A stretch of DNA of 54,440 nt from Sphingomonadales bacterium Ga0077559 (lineage in GTDB: Bacteria; Pseudomonadota; Alphaproteobacteria; Sphingomonadales; Sphingomonadaceae): assembly GCA_001464315.1 (NCBI GenBank), contig LNFK01000054.1:1-54440 (forward strand). Reading direction: 5' to 3'. Below the pieces are notes generated by a model. That model ran no database searches. It was not told the DNA's origin and was given only the letters and a program-made list of their open reading frames with translations. Within the stretch, counting starts at the first letter, position 1, and the number at the start of each line of letters is the position of its first letter. The position numbers and the translations under genes are program-made. Of this stretch, positions 18,707-27,535 are shown in pieces.

Positions 18707-18716
18707 AGGAATCAAC

Positions 18717-19880
18717 ATGGCGCTTCGCGCAGTGGAAATTGGGAACAACGATCCGCTGGAGGGCTGGAGCCTGCCAGCCTGGACCTATGACGACCCCGAA
18801 TTCGCTCGGGTCGAAATCGACCGGATATTTCGCTCCAGTTGGCAAGTCGTCTGCCACGTCTCCGACGTCCCCAATCCGGGTGACTGGCACAGCCTCGATT
18901 ATATTGGCGAAAGCGTAATCGTCGTGCGCAGCCAAGACAATCTTCTCCGCGCGTTCATCAACGTCTGCCGGCATCGCGGCTCGCGGCTCGTCGATGGTGC
19001 GAGTGGTTGCGCAAAGAAGCTGGTGTGTCCCTATCACGCGTGGACATATGATCTCGACGGCCGCCTGACCGGCGTTCCCGACAGTGCCAGCTATCCCAAC
19101 CTAAACAAGGACAATGCCGGGCTGGTGCCGGTTGAAATGGAAATCTGGCGTGGCTTTATTTTCGTCCGATTAGAATGCGGCGGGCCATCGGTCGCCGACA
19201 TGATGGCCCCTTATGAAGCGCAGATCGCGCCCTACCATTTCGAAGAACTCGAACCACTGGGCCGCGTTACCCTTCGTCCGCGCGATGTGAACTGGAAGAA
19301 TGTTGGCGACAATTATTCTGACGGACTGCACATCCCGGTTGCCCATCCGGGCCTCACCCGCCTGTTTGGTAAAAGTTATGGCATCGAGGCCTCCCGCCAC
19401 GTTGACCGGATGTGGGGCGATCTGGCTGAACGGCCGTCCGCCAACTGGTCAGAACGGGCTTATCAGAACCTGCTTCCACCCGTACCGCACTTGCCCGATG
19501 CCAACCAGAGGCACTGGCTCTATTTCAAACTCTGGCCGTCGGTTGCATTCGACGTCTATCCTGATCAGGTCGATTTCATGCAATGGCTGCCCACCGGCCC
19601 GACAAGCTGCGTCATTCGCGAGATCAGCTACGCGTTGCCTGATGACCGCAGGGAAATGCGCGCGGCGCGTTACCTCAACTGGCGGATTAACCGGCAGGTC
19701 AATGCCGAAGACACTGTGCTCATCACCCGCGTTCAGCAGGGGATGGCATCGCGCAGTTTCTCCATGGGGCCGCTATCCGACAAGGAAGTCTGCCTCAAAA
19801 GCTTTTGCCGCCGCATCCGCGAACTCATCCCAGAGGCGCGCCAGGAACATCGCCCCGCTTTGGGCTGGAGTAATAAATGA
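18717..19880 (+). CDS. Rieske-type aromatic-ring/quaternary-amine oxygenase alpha subunit
   Basis: Mononuclear-iron oxygenase with a Rieske [2Fe-2S] domain: CRHRGSRLVDGASGC then CPYHAWTYDLDG (about residues 85-120), and catalytic iron ligands in DNYSDGLHIPVAHPGL. 387 residues. The family includes ring-hydroxylating dioxygenases and the choline, glycine-betaine and carnitine-type monooxygenases; a BetI-like regulator next door favours an amine substrate, but this is inference. Start ATG 18717 has AAAGGA eight bases upstream; a frame to 18522 enters the TetR gene and is rejected. Its stop overlaps the next start (ATGA, 19877-19880). No dedicated reductase gene is adjacent. Confidence 0.9.
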   Translation: MALRAVEIGNNDPLEGWSLPAWTYDDPEFARVEIDRIFRSSWQVVCHVSDVPNPGDWHSLDYIGESVIVVRSQDNLLRAFINVCRHRGSRLVDGASGCAKKLVCPYHAWTYDLDGRLTGVPDSASYPNLNKDNAGLVPVEMEIWRGFIFVRLECGGPSVADMMAPYEAQIAPYHFEELEPLGRVTLRPRDVNWKNVGDNYSDGLHIPVAHPGLTRLFGKSYGIEASRHVDRMWGDLAERPSANWSERAYQNLLPPVPHLPDANQRHWLYFKLWPSVAFDVYPDQVDFMQWLPTGPTSCVIREISYALPDDRREMRAARYLNWRINRQVNAEDTVLITRVQQGMASRSFSMGPLSDKEVCLKSFCRRIRELIPEARQEHRPALGWSNK

Positions 19881-21478
19881 CCAAGAAATATGACGCGCTC
19901 ATCATCGGTGCTGGCCATAACGGCCTTGTTTGCGCCTTCTATCTGGCCCGCGCCGGCCTCAAAGTCCGCATCGTCGAGCGCCGCGATGTCGTCGGCGGCG
20001 CGGCGGTGACTGAGGAATTCTTCCCAGGCTTCCGCAACTCAGTGGCAAGCTACACCGTCAGTTTGCTGCAGCCAAAAGTCATTGCCGACATGAAGTTGGC
20101 CGATCATGGCTACCGCGTGATCGAACGTCCGATTTCCAATTTCCTGCCGCAGGAAGACGGCGGTTACCTCAAACTCGGCGGCGGATTGGAACGGACGCAG
20201 AAGGAATTTGCGCGCTTCTCCGAACATGACGCCCGGGTACTGCCCGAATATTACGAAATGCTCGAAGGCGTGGCCGATGTCTTGCGTGACTTGGCGCTGA
20301 AATCGCCGCCCAACGTCGGCGACGGGTTCAAGACGTTCATCGACGGCGCCCGGCAGGGACGTGGTCTGATGAAGCTGAACATCAGCCAGCAACGCGATGT
20401 GCTTGACTTGTTCACCAAGTCGGCGCGCACGTTCTTGGACAGCTGGTTCGAAAGCGAGGCAGTCAAGGCCGCGTTCGGGTTCGATGCCGTCGTCGGCAAC
20501 TATGCTAGCCCCGACACGCCGGGCAGCGCTTATGTCCTGCTCCACCATGTCTTTGGCGAGGTCAACGGCAAGAAAGGCGCATGGGGCCACAGCATCGGCG
20601 GCATGGGCGCGATTACGCAAATCATGGCCAAGGTCTGCCGCGATCTCGGCGTCGAGATTAGCCTTGAGGCTCCCGTTTCACGCGTGCTTGTCGATGGCGA
20701 CAAAACGGTAGGCGTGCGACTTGAAAGTGACGAGGAAATTGTCGCAGATCGCGTCATTGCCAATGTCGGTCCGAAAATCCTGTACGAACGCATGTTCAAC
20801 GACGCTGACCTGAAACCCGAATTCAGACGCCGCGTTAAAGGCTTCAAGGCGGGAAGCGGCACGTTCCGGATGAATGTTGCATTGTCCGAACTGCCGCGCT
20901 TCACGTGCCTGCCCGAACCCGGCGAGCATCACCAGTCGGGGATCATCATTGCGCCAACGCTCGATTATATGGACGAGGCGTTTCTTGATGCAAAACGCTA
21001 TGGCTGGTCGAAAAAGCCCATCGTCGAGATGCTTATACCATCGACGGTGGACGACAGCCTTGCGCCGCACGGTCAACATGTCGCGTCGCTCTTTTGCCAG
21101 CAATTCGCGCCCGCGCATGACTGGGACGCGGACGAAGGCAAAGCCGCCGATTGCATCATCGACACAGTCGAAGCCCACGCTCCCGGCTTCCGCGCCTCGA
21201 TCCTTGGGCGACAAGTTCTTTCACCGCTCGGCCTCGAACGCAAATTCGGCCTCGCGGGCGGCGACATCATGCACGGCAATATGAGCCTCGACCAATTGTG
21301 GAGCGCCCGGCCTGTGCTCGGCCACGGGGCCTATCGTGGGCCGCTCAAAGGGCTTTATATGTGCGGTGCAGGCGCGCATCCCGGCGGCGGTGTCACCGGC
21401 GCACCCGGGCATAATTGCGCTCAGGAAGTGCTTGCGGATGCCTCGCTTTTTGGAAGACTGCGCCGCGCCCACCAATAA
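19877..21478 (+). CDS. FAD-dependent oxidoreductase, phytoene-dehydrogenase-like (PYROXD2-type)
   Basis: Large flavoprotein with the N-terminal dinucleotide motif IIGAGHNGLVCAFYLARAG and the CrtI/amine-oxidase-like continuation VVGGAAVTEEFFPGF. The C-terminus has YMCGAGAHPGGGVTGAPGHN, the second FAD motif. 533 residues. The group is related to phytoene desaturases and amine oxidases and includes eukaryotic PYROXD2; bacterial members mostly lack a proven function. Coupling to the Rieske gene by ATGA suggests it acts on the same compound, perhaps oxidising the product. Its last 58 bp overlap the end of the convergent permease gene. Confidence 0.85.
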   Translation: MTKKYDALIIGAGHNGLVCAFYLARAGLKVRIVERRDVVGGAAVTEEFFPGFRNSVASYTVSLLQPKVIADMKLADHGYRVIERPISNFLPQEDGGYLKLGGGLERTQKEFARFSEHDARVLPEYYEMLEGVADVLRDLALKSPPNVGDGFKTFIDGARQGRGLMKLNISQQRDVLDLFTKSARTFLDSWFESEAVKAAFGFDAVVGNYASPDTPGSAYVLLHHVFGEVNGKKGAWGHSIGGMGAITQIMAKVCRDLGVEISLEAPVSRVLVDGDKTVGVRLESDEEIVADRVIANVGPKILYERMFNDADLKPEFRRRVKGFKAGSGTFRMNVALSELPRFTCLPEPGEHHQSGIIIAPTLDYMDEAFLDAKRYGWSKKPIVEMLIPSTVDDSLAPHGQHVASLFCQQFAPAHDWDADEGKAADCIIDTVEAHAPGFRASILGRQVLSPLGLERKFGLAGGDIMHGNMSLDQLWSARPVLGHGAYRGPLKGLYMCGAGAHPGGGVTGAPGHNCAQEVLADASLFGRLRRAHQ

Positions 21479-22725
21479 AACGGGAAGCCGGCCAACATTA
21501 GCAATATGCTCAGTCCGCCTGCTTCCCAGCCCGCGCCCCATAGGCTCCACACGCCAAATACCAGTCCCGCGATGGCGAACGGAATCGCGATGCGGCGCTT
21601 CAGTGCAACTGCGGCGCAGGCGAGGTAGAGCCATAAAGTTACCGACGTCGTCAGCAGCGCCATGAAGGTGAAGAGCCCACCCATCGACTGCGCGCTATTG
21701 GCAAAAATCAAGAGGCTGCCGAGCACCGTCGCCGACAACAGCCCGTTAATCGGGACACCATTCGCCGCCGTCTTGCCAAACCAAGCGGGCATCATCCGCC
21801 GCCGGGCCATTTCGAGCGGCAGTTCGCCCTGCACCAAGGTCCAGCCATTGACTGCACCAATGGCGCTGATCGCGGCAAAAAGCCCGATGAACGACGCTGC
21901 ACCGGGTGACCAAAAGGTCGACACAAACAATGAAAATGGCGCATTGGATGCGGCGACCTTTTCGGCAGGAAGCATCAAAGTGATCCCTGAGCAAACGATG
22001 AGATAGAGGATGCCAGCGAGCAATGCGCCAAGGAAAGTCGCGCGAGGTACATTGACTTGCGGATTGTCAATTTTGTGTGATGCTGCGCACGCAGCTTCGA
22101 AACCGACCATCGCCCACAACGTCAATGCCGCGGCAGCATTTACCGAGGGAAGCGATAGTCCTTCTGACGGGAAAGGCGCGAGCGTTGCAGTACCCTGCCT
22201 TGAAAATATCATTGCGATAATGACGGCCACGACAAGCAACGGAATGATCTTCAATATCGTCGTGACTACCTGAAACGATCCCGCCGAACGCACTCCAAGC
22301 AAGTTAATCCCCGTCATCGCCCAGATAACGCCGAGCGCGGCGAGCGACGGATGTTCGCCCAATATTGGCAGGAAACTCGCCAAATAGGACACCGCGCCAA
22401 CCGCTATGGTCACACAACCTGTCCAAACCGATACCCAGAAGGCAAAGCCGATGAGGAACCCCGCCAGCGGGCCGAAGCTGCGCTCGACGAGTTCGGCAGG
22501 CCCGATCGCGCCGTCGTGATTGGCTGTCAGCTTTGCCAAAACATGCGCAAGACATAATGCACCCGCGATTGTAATCCCCCAGCCAGCAATTGCATTCCAG
22601 CCGTAAGGCGCAAGCCCTTGCGGCAAGAGGAATACGCCCGAGCCGATCATATTGCCCATTACCAGAGCGACGGTCATGAAAAAGCCGAGCTTTCGGCCCG
22701 GCTCTTTCGTTTCGTTTTGCATCAA
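21421..22725 (-). CDS. APC-superfamily amino acid/polyamine permease
   Basis: Inner-membrane transporter of about 12 helices. The N-terminal VALVMGNMIGSGVFLLPQGL carries the APC unwound-helix GSGVF motif; further segments include WVSVWTGCVTIAVGAVSYL and AAALTLWAMVGFEAACAASH. 434 residues, usual length. Likely imports an amino acid, amine or related cation. It faces the oxygenase pair tail to tail and precedes the TonB receptor gene's 3' end by 8 bp, both on the minus strand, so outer- and inner-membrane uptake genes for one substrate may be grouped. Substrate not determinable. Confidence 0.9.
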   Translation of the reverse strand: MMQNETKEPGRKLGFFMTVALVMGNMIGSGVFLLPQGLAPYGWNAIAGWGITIAGALCLAHVLAKLTANHDGAIGPAELVERSFGPLAGFLIGFAFWVSVWTGCVTIAVGAVSYLASFLPILGEHPSLAALGVIWAMTGINLLGVRSAGSFQVVTTILKIIPLLVVAVIIAMIFSRQGTATLAPFPSEGLSLPSVNAAAALTLWAMVGFEAACAASHKIDNPQVNVPRATFLGALLAGILYLIVCSGITLMLPAEKVAASNAPFSLFVSTFWSPGAASFIGLFAAISAIGAVNGWTLVQGELPLEMARRRMMPAWFGKTAANGVPINGLLSATVLGSLLIFANSAQSMGGLFTFMALLTTSVTLWLYLACAAVALKRRIAIPFAIAGLVFGVWSLWGAGWEAGGLSILLMLAGFPFYWWARRSLPKSEASASTS

Positions 22726-22733
22726 GCGACCGG

Positions 22734-25187
22734 TCAGAAATCGCGCGAGAATTTAAGGCCGATGACTCGCGGTTTGATGAGCACGTCATAGAACGCGCCA
22801 CCCGTCGGCGTAGCGGCAGTGACGCCTGTACCGCAGACGGTTTCAAGGCACTGCACCCCGGTATTCACCACGCCGCGCGTGTCGAACAGGTTGGTCGCAA
22901 AAGCCTCGATGGCCCAGACCTCGTTTTTCACTCCAATCGAGAAATCGGCGGTGGTGTACGCGCCAAGATTACCCTTTAGCGTGTTTTGCGCAGGCCGCAA
23001 ATCGCTACGGCGGCTGCCAGTGTGGTTGACCGCGAACTGTACATGGCCGTCCCAGTCGGCGACGGGGAATTCATAGCGTGCGATGGCGTTGCCCTTGAAC
23101 TTGGCGGTCACCGGCAGGCGCGAACCGGCAGGTGCAAGCAGCTCGTTATCGTCGGGTAGCAAGTCGTTGTCGCGCTTGCTGTCTGGCAACGGCAGAGTGC
23201 AGTCAAACTGAGGGTTAGCAACGCGGCAGAAGTCGCGGCGGATTTCTGCATCGTTATAACTGAAGCCCGCGTTCAAACTGAACCCGCCCACTCGGTAACC
23301 GAAATCCATCTCGACCCCTCTAATCCGGGCGATACCAGCGTTGCGAATTTCAGTCAGGCCGTTTGCCCCGAGAAAGGACAGCTGGATATTATTCCAATCC
23401 TGCTGATACACCGCACCATTCCAACGAAACGCTCCAAATGTTGCCTTCCAGCCGAGTTCATAGTTATCGAGCTTGTCCGAACCATAAGGCGGCAATGTGC
23501 CTCGTCGGTTGATCCCGCCGGGACGGAACCCGCGTGACCATGTCGCATAGACCAACGCGTCTTCAGTAATCTTGTACGTCGCGTTCAGCTTGTGGATGAA
23601 GCCCGTGTCGGAAGTTGATTTATTCACATTCGTACAGGGCGAACCCCTGACGATTGCGGGCTGACCGTTGCAGGCGGCTTCACCCGTTCCGTCGACAGCG
23701 AAGTCGCCAAGGACTGGATCAAACTTATCTCCGGAATAACCAGCCGCAAAACCGAAAAACCCTTTCAACGAGTTGTCGAACTTATAATAACGACCGCCGC
23801 CGGTCAGCGACAGCTTATCAGTCACATCAAAGGTCAGCTCGCCAAACGCCGCGTAATCGCGGTCCACGCGCAGCTGCTTGGTCAGCCAGATATTGCTATC
23901 GGTGCCGGTAACCGTGATCGAATCGGCAATATCGTTGATGATATAATTCTGCTCGATATTGTGAGATTGCCGCTGGTAGAACAGCCCGCCGATGAAGCGC
24001 AGCGGCGCGTCGGCCGGGCTCGCAATACGAATTTCGCCGAACGTACGCTTATATCGGTCGATGCCTTGGATATACTGGTTCGGATTGACCAGATTTCCGG
24101 CATTATCATAGAAATAATTGCCGTAACCCGCGAGCGCATCATAGAAATAGGCGTAGTCCGAATAATCGCTTTCGGTCTCGGTCTTGCGCCGCAGATGGCC
24201 GCCGGTTGCGGTCAGGTCCCAATTGCCGATCTTGCCCTCGATCGTCAATGCAGCTTGAATCCATTTATCCTTACTGCTTTCAGGATTGTACTGAACGGTC
24301 TGCAGTCCGCCAGTCGTCTGGCCCGAACGTTCGCGTGAGTAACTGCCTTCGGTTTGCTGGACCTGCCCCATTAAAGTCGGCTTTATTGTCCAGTTGTCAT
24401 CGAGGTCGATCCCCAGCGCCAACCGCGCGCCATAGGTCTCCGCGTCGTTATAGTTTTTCTCGGACAGCGCCGCATTATTCTGGGTAATTCCCGATGAGGC
24501 GTATGTGCGTGCACCGGCGACATTATCGATATAGCCGCCGTCATCGCGGTACCAGCCGACCAGCCGCGCCGCTGCGCCTTCGGCGATGGGTACATTGAGG
24601 AAGCCTTCATAGATCGCGCCAAAATCGCCATGTGCGACATTGTTGATCTCGACGCCTGCACCGCCATAGAAGCCCGACGGATCGGGGGCATTGGTGACAA
24701 GCTTCAACGTGCCTGCCATCGAACTTGCACCATAGAGTGTGCCTTGCGGTCCAGCCAGAGCCTCGACACGTGCCAGATCATATGCATGCAAATCGAGCGC
24801 GCCCTGAATCGTCGTGATCGGCATTTCGTCGAGATACGTGCCAACTGTCGGCAATGATGCCGAGTGGTTGGCATTTTCGCCAGATGCGACACCTCGGAAA
24901 TAAACTTGCGCAAAGCCCGGGCCGCCTTGCTGGATAGTGACGGACGGAAGGAATTTCACCACATCCTGCAATTCGCTTACCTGGAGTTGGTCAAGCTTTT
25001 CATTGCCGATGGCATTGATGGCGATTGGCACGTCTTGAAGGTTTTGTTCACGCTTTTGCGCGGTAACGACAATGACATCGTCATCTTCGTCCGCCGCCGC
25101 ATCCTGAGCCATTGCCGGCATGGCAAGGCCAAGCGCGGTCGACGCAAAAAACGACGATGTGAGTATCCGATTGTTGAAACGGCGCAT
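22734..25187 (-). CDS. TonB-dependent outer-membrane receptor
   Basis: 817 residues. Signal peptide with FFASTALGLAMPAMAQ, then the TonB-box region VIVVTAQKREQNLQDVPIAI, a plug domain (LPSVTIQQGG, VEALAGPQGTLYGASSMAGT) and a 22-strand-type barrel ending in aromatic Phe (GLKFSRDF). The plug wording is typical of the sphingomonad receptors for plant- or pollutant-derived compounds rather than of siderophore receptors. Its neighbours are the permease downstream and a TPR-sulfotransferase upstream, all on the minus strand. Substrate unknown. Confidence 0.93.
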   Translation of the reverse strand: MRRFNNRILTSSFFASTALGLAMPAMAQDAAADEDDDVIVVTAQKREQNLQDVPIAINAIGNEKLDQLQVSELQDVVKFLPSVTIQQGGPGFAQVYFRGVASGENANHSASLPTVGTYLDEMPITTIQGALDLHAYDLARVEALAGPQGTLYGASSMAGTLKLVTNAPDPSGFYGGAGVEINNVAHGDFGAIYEGFLNVPIAEGAAARLVGWYRDDGGYIDNVAGARTYASSGITQNNAALSEKNYNDAETYGARLALGIDLDDNWTIKPTLMGQVQQTEGSYSRERSGQTTGGLQTVQYNPESSKDKWIQAALTIEGKIGNWDLTATGGHLRRKTETESDYSDYAYFYDALAGYGNYFYDNAGNLVNPNQYIQGIDRYKRTFGEIRIASPADAPLRFIGGLFYQRQSHNIEQNYIINDIADSITVTGTDSNIWLTKQLRVDRDYAAFGELTFDVTDKLSLTGGGRYYKFDNSLKGFFGFAAGYSGDKFDPVLGDFAVDGTGEAACNGQPAIVRGSPCTNVNKSTSDTGFIHKLNATYKITEDALVYATWSRGFRPGGINRRGTLPPYGSDKLDNYELGWKATFGAFRWNGAVYQQDWNNIQLSFLGANGLTEIRNAGIARIRGVEMDFGYRVGGFSLNAGFSYNDAEIRRDFCRVANPQFDCTLPLPDSKRDNDLLPDDNELLAPAGSRLPVTAKFKGNAIARYEFPVADWDGHVQFAVNHTGSRRSDLRPAQNTLKGNLGAYTTADFSIGVKNEVWAIEAFATNLFDTRGVVNTGVQCLETVCGTGVTAATPTGGAFYDVLIKPRVIGLKFSRDF

Positions 25188-25268
25188 GAAGCGAACCTCC
25201 CTAGTTCAATGCCTTTTTACACGTTTGTGAATAGACTCAGTTCGCTTCGCTAATGCAATAAATTTTCG

Positions 25269-25283
25269 GCAAACATCGTTTGC
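25269..25283. promoter_or_regulatory. Palindrome GCAAAC-ATC-GTTTGC upstream of the TonB receptor
   Basis: Perfect 6-bp arms around three bases, 82 bp upstream of the receptor start and in the 139-bp gap after the sulfotransferase gene. Probably an operator for a regulator of the receptor; the protein is unknown. The sequence differs from the TetR operator at 18685. Confidence 0.4.
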
Positions 25284-25326
25284 GGCGTATCAATTGCAAA
25301 GCCACTGTGTCTTTGCCGCAACGATA

Positions 25327-26943
25327 TTAGGTGGGGTAGGTTATCCAAAGATCGCCAAGCGCGACCTTGAGCGGCTTTAAATGCGTTTCATAGGGTTGCC
25401 ATTGACCAACCCCATCGCGGTTGATCGGACGGCGAACCTGTTCGCTGGAAGCTGTCCTGACAGCGCGTTTGTTTTCATGGAAATTGAGGCAGTTGTCTTC
25501 GAAGGGCAATCCGAGGTGATAAAGCAAGGCTCGAATTTCTGTTTCGGGGTCATCGAGCATCGCCTCGTGGATGACACGGTGGATCCGGCCCGGCAAAACG
25601 TCGTCGAAATGCGCCATCGCGCGCACATAATCAGCATAATACTGCCCCATATGGGCGAGTTCATAGCTGAAGGCCTGACCACGCGCGAAATGCTGACGGA
25701 AGTTCGAAAAGCAACAATCGAGCGGATGCCGCCGCGCATCGATGATTTTCGCATTGGGCAGAATGAGATGGATGAGCCCTGTGTAGGCCCAGTTATTGGG
25801 AAGCTTGTCGATGAAAAAGGGCTTGCCGGTTTTGCGCTGGATGCGCGTGCGTTCGATAAATTCCGCTCCAAGTTCCGCGAGCCTTTCGGGTGCCATTGCG
25901 GCGACGGCCTCAACCCACGCGGCGGGACCACCGCCAAATTCACGGCCCTCACGAATGGCAATCGCGGGAATGTCGGGCAGCTCCATTGTACCTTCAACCA
26001 TCGAGTGGCTCGCGAGGATCTGCTCTATCAAAGTTGAACCAGCGCGGGGCATACCGAGAATGAATATAGGGTCCGGCGCTTCGTGGCCTTGCCCGGAATG
26101 CGCCGCCAAAAATTCCGGCGTAAAGCGAGCTATCACCTTGTCAACATGCTCCGAAACCTCGGCGGGGTCATGTTCGAGCTCGGCACTGCGCAACGCATTG
26201 CCCTTGGCATATTGTTCAAACGCAGCTTCCTGCGAATGCCGATCTTCAAACGCCTTGCCGAGCGCGAAATGGAGGTGGAACCGGTCTTCATGCGCCAAAC
26301 CATCGGTTGTCAGCGCTGATTCCATCGCCGCTACATCATGGTCCGAAAAGCCCACGGTCTTTAGATTGGCGAGACTCCAATAGACTTCACCCAATGTCGG
26401 CTCGACCGCCAACGCGTGGCGATATGCCGCAACGCTTCCATCCTGATCGCCGATGGTCTTAAGCATATGGCCATAGCTCATCCACAATTTGGCATGGTCG
26501 GGGAAACGCTCGGTCAGTTGTTTGTAAAGCCCGACCGCTTCATCGTAGCCACCAATCCGGCCCAACGCCGCCGCCTTCAGACTTTCCTGTGCAGGATTAT
26601 CGCCGCCTGCCTCCAGCACCGCATCCAGTTCGACCACTGCGTCGGCAAAACGGTTTTGCTTATACAAGACCGTCGCCAAATTCGCCCGCGCCGCGCCGAA
26701 TGATGGAGCCAGTTCAAGTGCGCGCCGGAGCAATCCTTCGCTGTCCTTCAACCGGCCAATGCGCGCGGCAAGTTCTGCCATCAAACGAATTGCGGCCACA
26801 TCGGTTGGCTTTTGTTTGAGATGCGCGCGCAGCAAGGGTTCGGCGTCTGACAATCTGTCCTCTGCCAGCGCCAATGCCGCCGCCATGAGCTGCGGGTTAC
26901 GAAGACCGGATTCGATGGATTTTTGCGCAAGGTCGGTGGACAT
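25327..26943 (-). CDS. TPR-repeat sulfotransferase family protein
   Basis: N-terminal tetratricopeptide repeats (about residues 20-220; NPQLMAAALALAEDRLSDAE, PSFGAARANLATVLYKQNRF, AKLWMSYGHMLKTIGDQDGS) joined to a C-terminal sulfotransferase domain with the PAPS-binding loop FILGMPRAGSTLIEQILASH and DARRHPLDCCFSNF. 538 residues from ATG 26943; the frame could extend to 27075, but that would overlap mocA. In sphingomonads such proteins often accompany TonB receptor genes; the functional reason is not established. A role in modifying the imported compound or surface component is speculation. Confidence 0.87.
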   Translation of the reverse strand: MSTDLAQKSIESGLRNPQLMAAALALAEDRLSDAEPLLRAHLKQKPTDVAAIRLMAELAARIGRLKDSEGLLRRALELAPSFGAARANLATVLYKQNRFADAVVELDAVLEAGGDNPAQESLKAAALGRIGGYDEAVGLYKQLTERFPDHAKLWMSYGHMLKTIGDQDGSVAAYRHALAVEPTLGEVYWSLANLKTVGFSDHDVAAMESALTTDGLAHEDRFHLHFALGKAFEDRHSQEAAFEQYAKGNALRSAELEHDPAEVSEHVDKVIARFTPEFLAAHSGQGHEAPDPIFILGMPRAGSTLIEQILASHSMVEGTMELPDIPAIAIREGREFGGGPAAWVEAVAAMAPERLAELGAEFIERTRIQRKTGKPFFIDKLPNNWAYTGLIHLILPNAKIIDARRHPLDCCFSNFRQHFARGQAFSYELAHMGQYYADYVRAMAHFDDVLPGRIHRVIHEAMLDDPETEIRALLYHLGLPFEDNCLNFHENKRAVRTASSEQVRRPINRDGVGQWQPYETHLKPLKVALGDLWITYPT

Positions 26944-26968
26944 TGTCAGTGGGTAGGCCAAGCCGTGC

Positions 26969-27535
26969 CTATTTTGAAGCCAGCAAATCTGCAGGCGTAT
27001 CGATATCGCGAAGTTCTCCAAACGGCGCGGCCACAAGTTTTGCGTGCTTAAGCAAAGCCCTCGCTCCGGCGTCACCAGAAGTTGTCAGCAAGTCGGGCCA
27101 GCTTTCTCGCGGAAAAATCGCTGGCGGCATTGAAGTGGAACCATTGGTGGACGCCGCTATTGTGCCTTCATACCCGGCAACCAGCGCACTTAAATGCGCC
27201 GCCGAAACAAACGGCATGTCGGCAAGTGCCACAAGCAACGCCGTAGCTTGTGACATCATCGCCGCCTTCACCGCGAGCTGCAACGAGAGCGCTTGGCCTA
27301 TTTCAGGTTGTTGGTTCGTGACAACATTGAAGCCAAGATTTGCGTAAAGCCCTGCCAATTCACTGTCGGACTTACAGACTGCGATATGGCTAGCGAATGG
27401 CAAACCAACGAGCGTTCGTGCGGCCTTCATACCCAACGCCTCGCCCTCAAATTGAGCGTGCAACTTATCGCTGCCAAATCGAATGCTCCGCCCCGCCGCC
27501 AACAAGGCAACAGCAATATCAGCGTAGGCCATCAT
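26969..27535 (-). CDS. mocA: MobA-like nucleotidyltransferase, probable molybdenum cofactor cytidylyltransferase
   Basis: 188 residues with VALLAAGRSIRFGSDKLHAQ, the nucleotide-binding loop of MobA/MocA enzymes, and ALLVALADMPFVSAAHLSAL. Beside xdhC and xanthine-oxidase-family subunits it most likely makes the CMP form of molybdopterin that these hydroxylases use, in contrast to the GMP-type mobA in the formate operon. It overlaps xdhC by 17 bp. MocA versus MobA is inferred from context. Confidence 0.8.
   Translation of the reverse strand: MMAYADIAVALLAAGRSIRFGSDKLHAQFEGEALGMKAARTLVGLPFASHIAVCKSDSELAGLYANLGFNVVTNQQPEIGQALSLQLAVKAAMMSQATALLVALADMPFVSAAHLSALVAGYEGTIAASTNGSTSMPPAIFPRESWPDLLTTSGDAGARALLKHAKLVAAPFGELRDIDTPADLLASK

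Noticed and set aside
18681-19037. N-terminal extension of the TetR protein
   Set aside because: Would run antisense through the Rieske gene and erase the shared promoter; the TetR fold begins at 18680.
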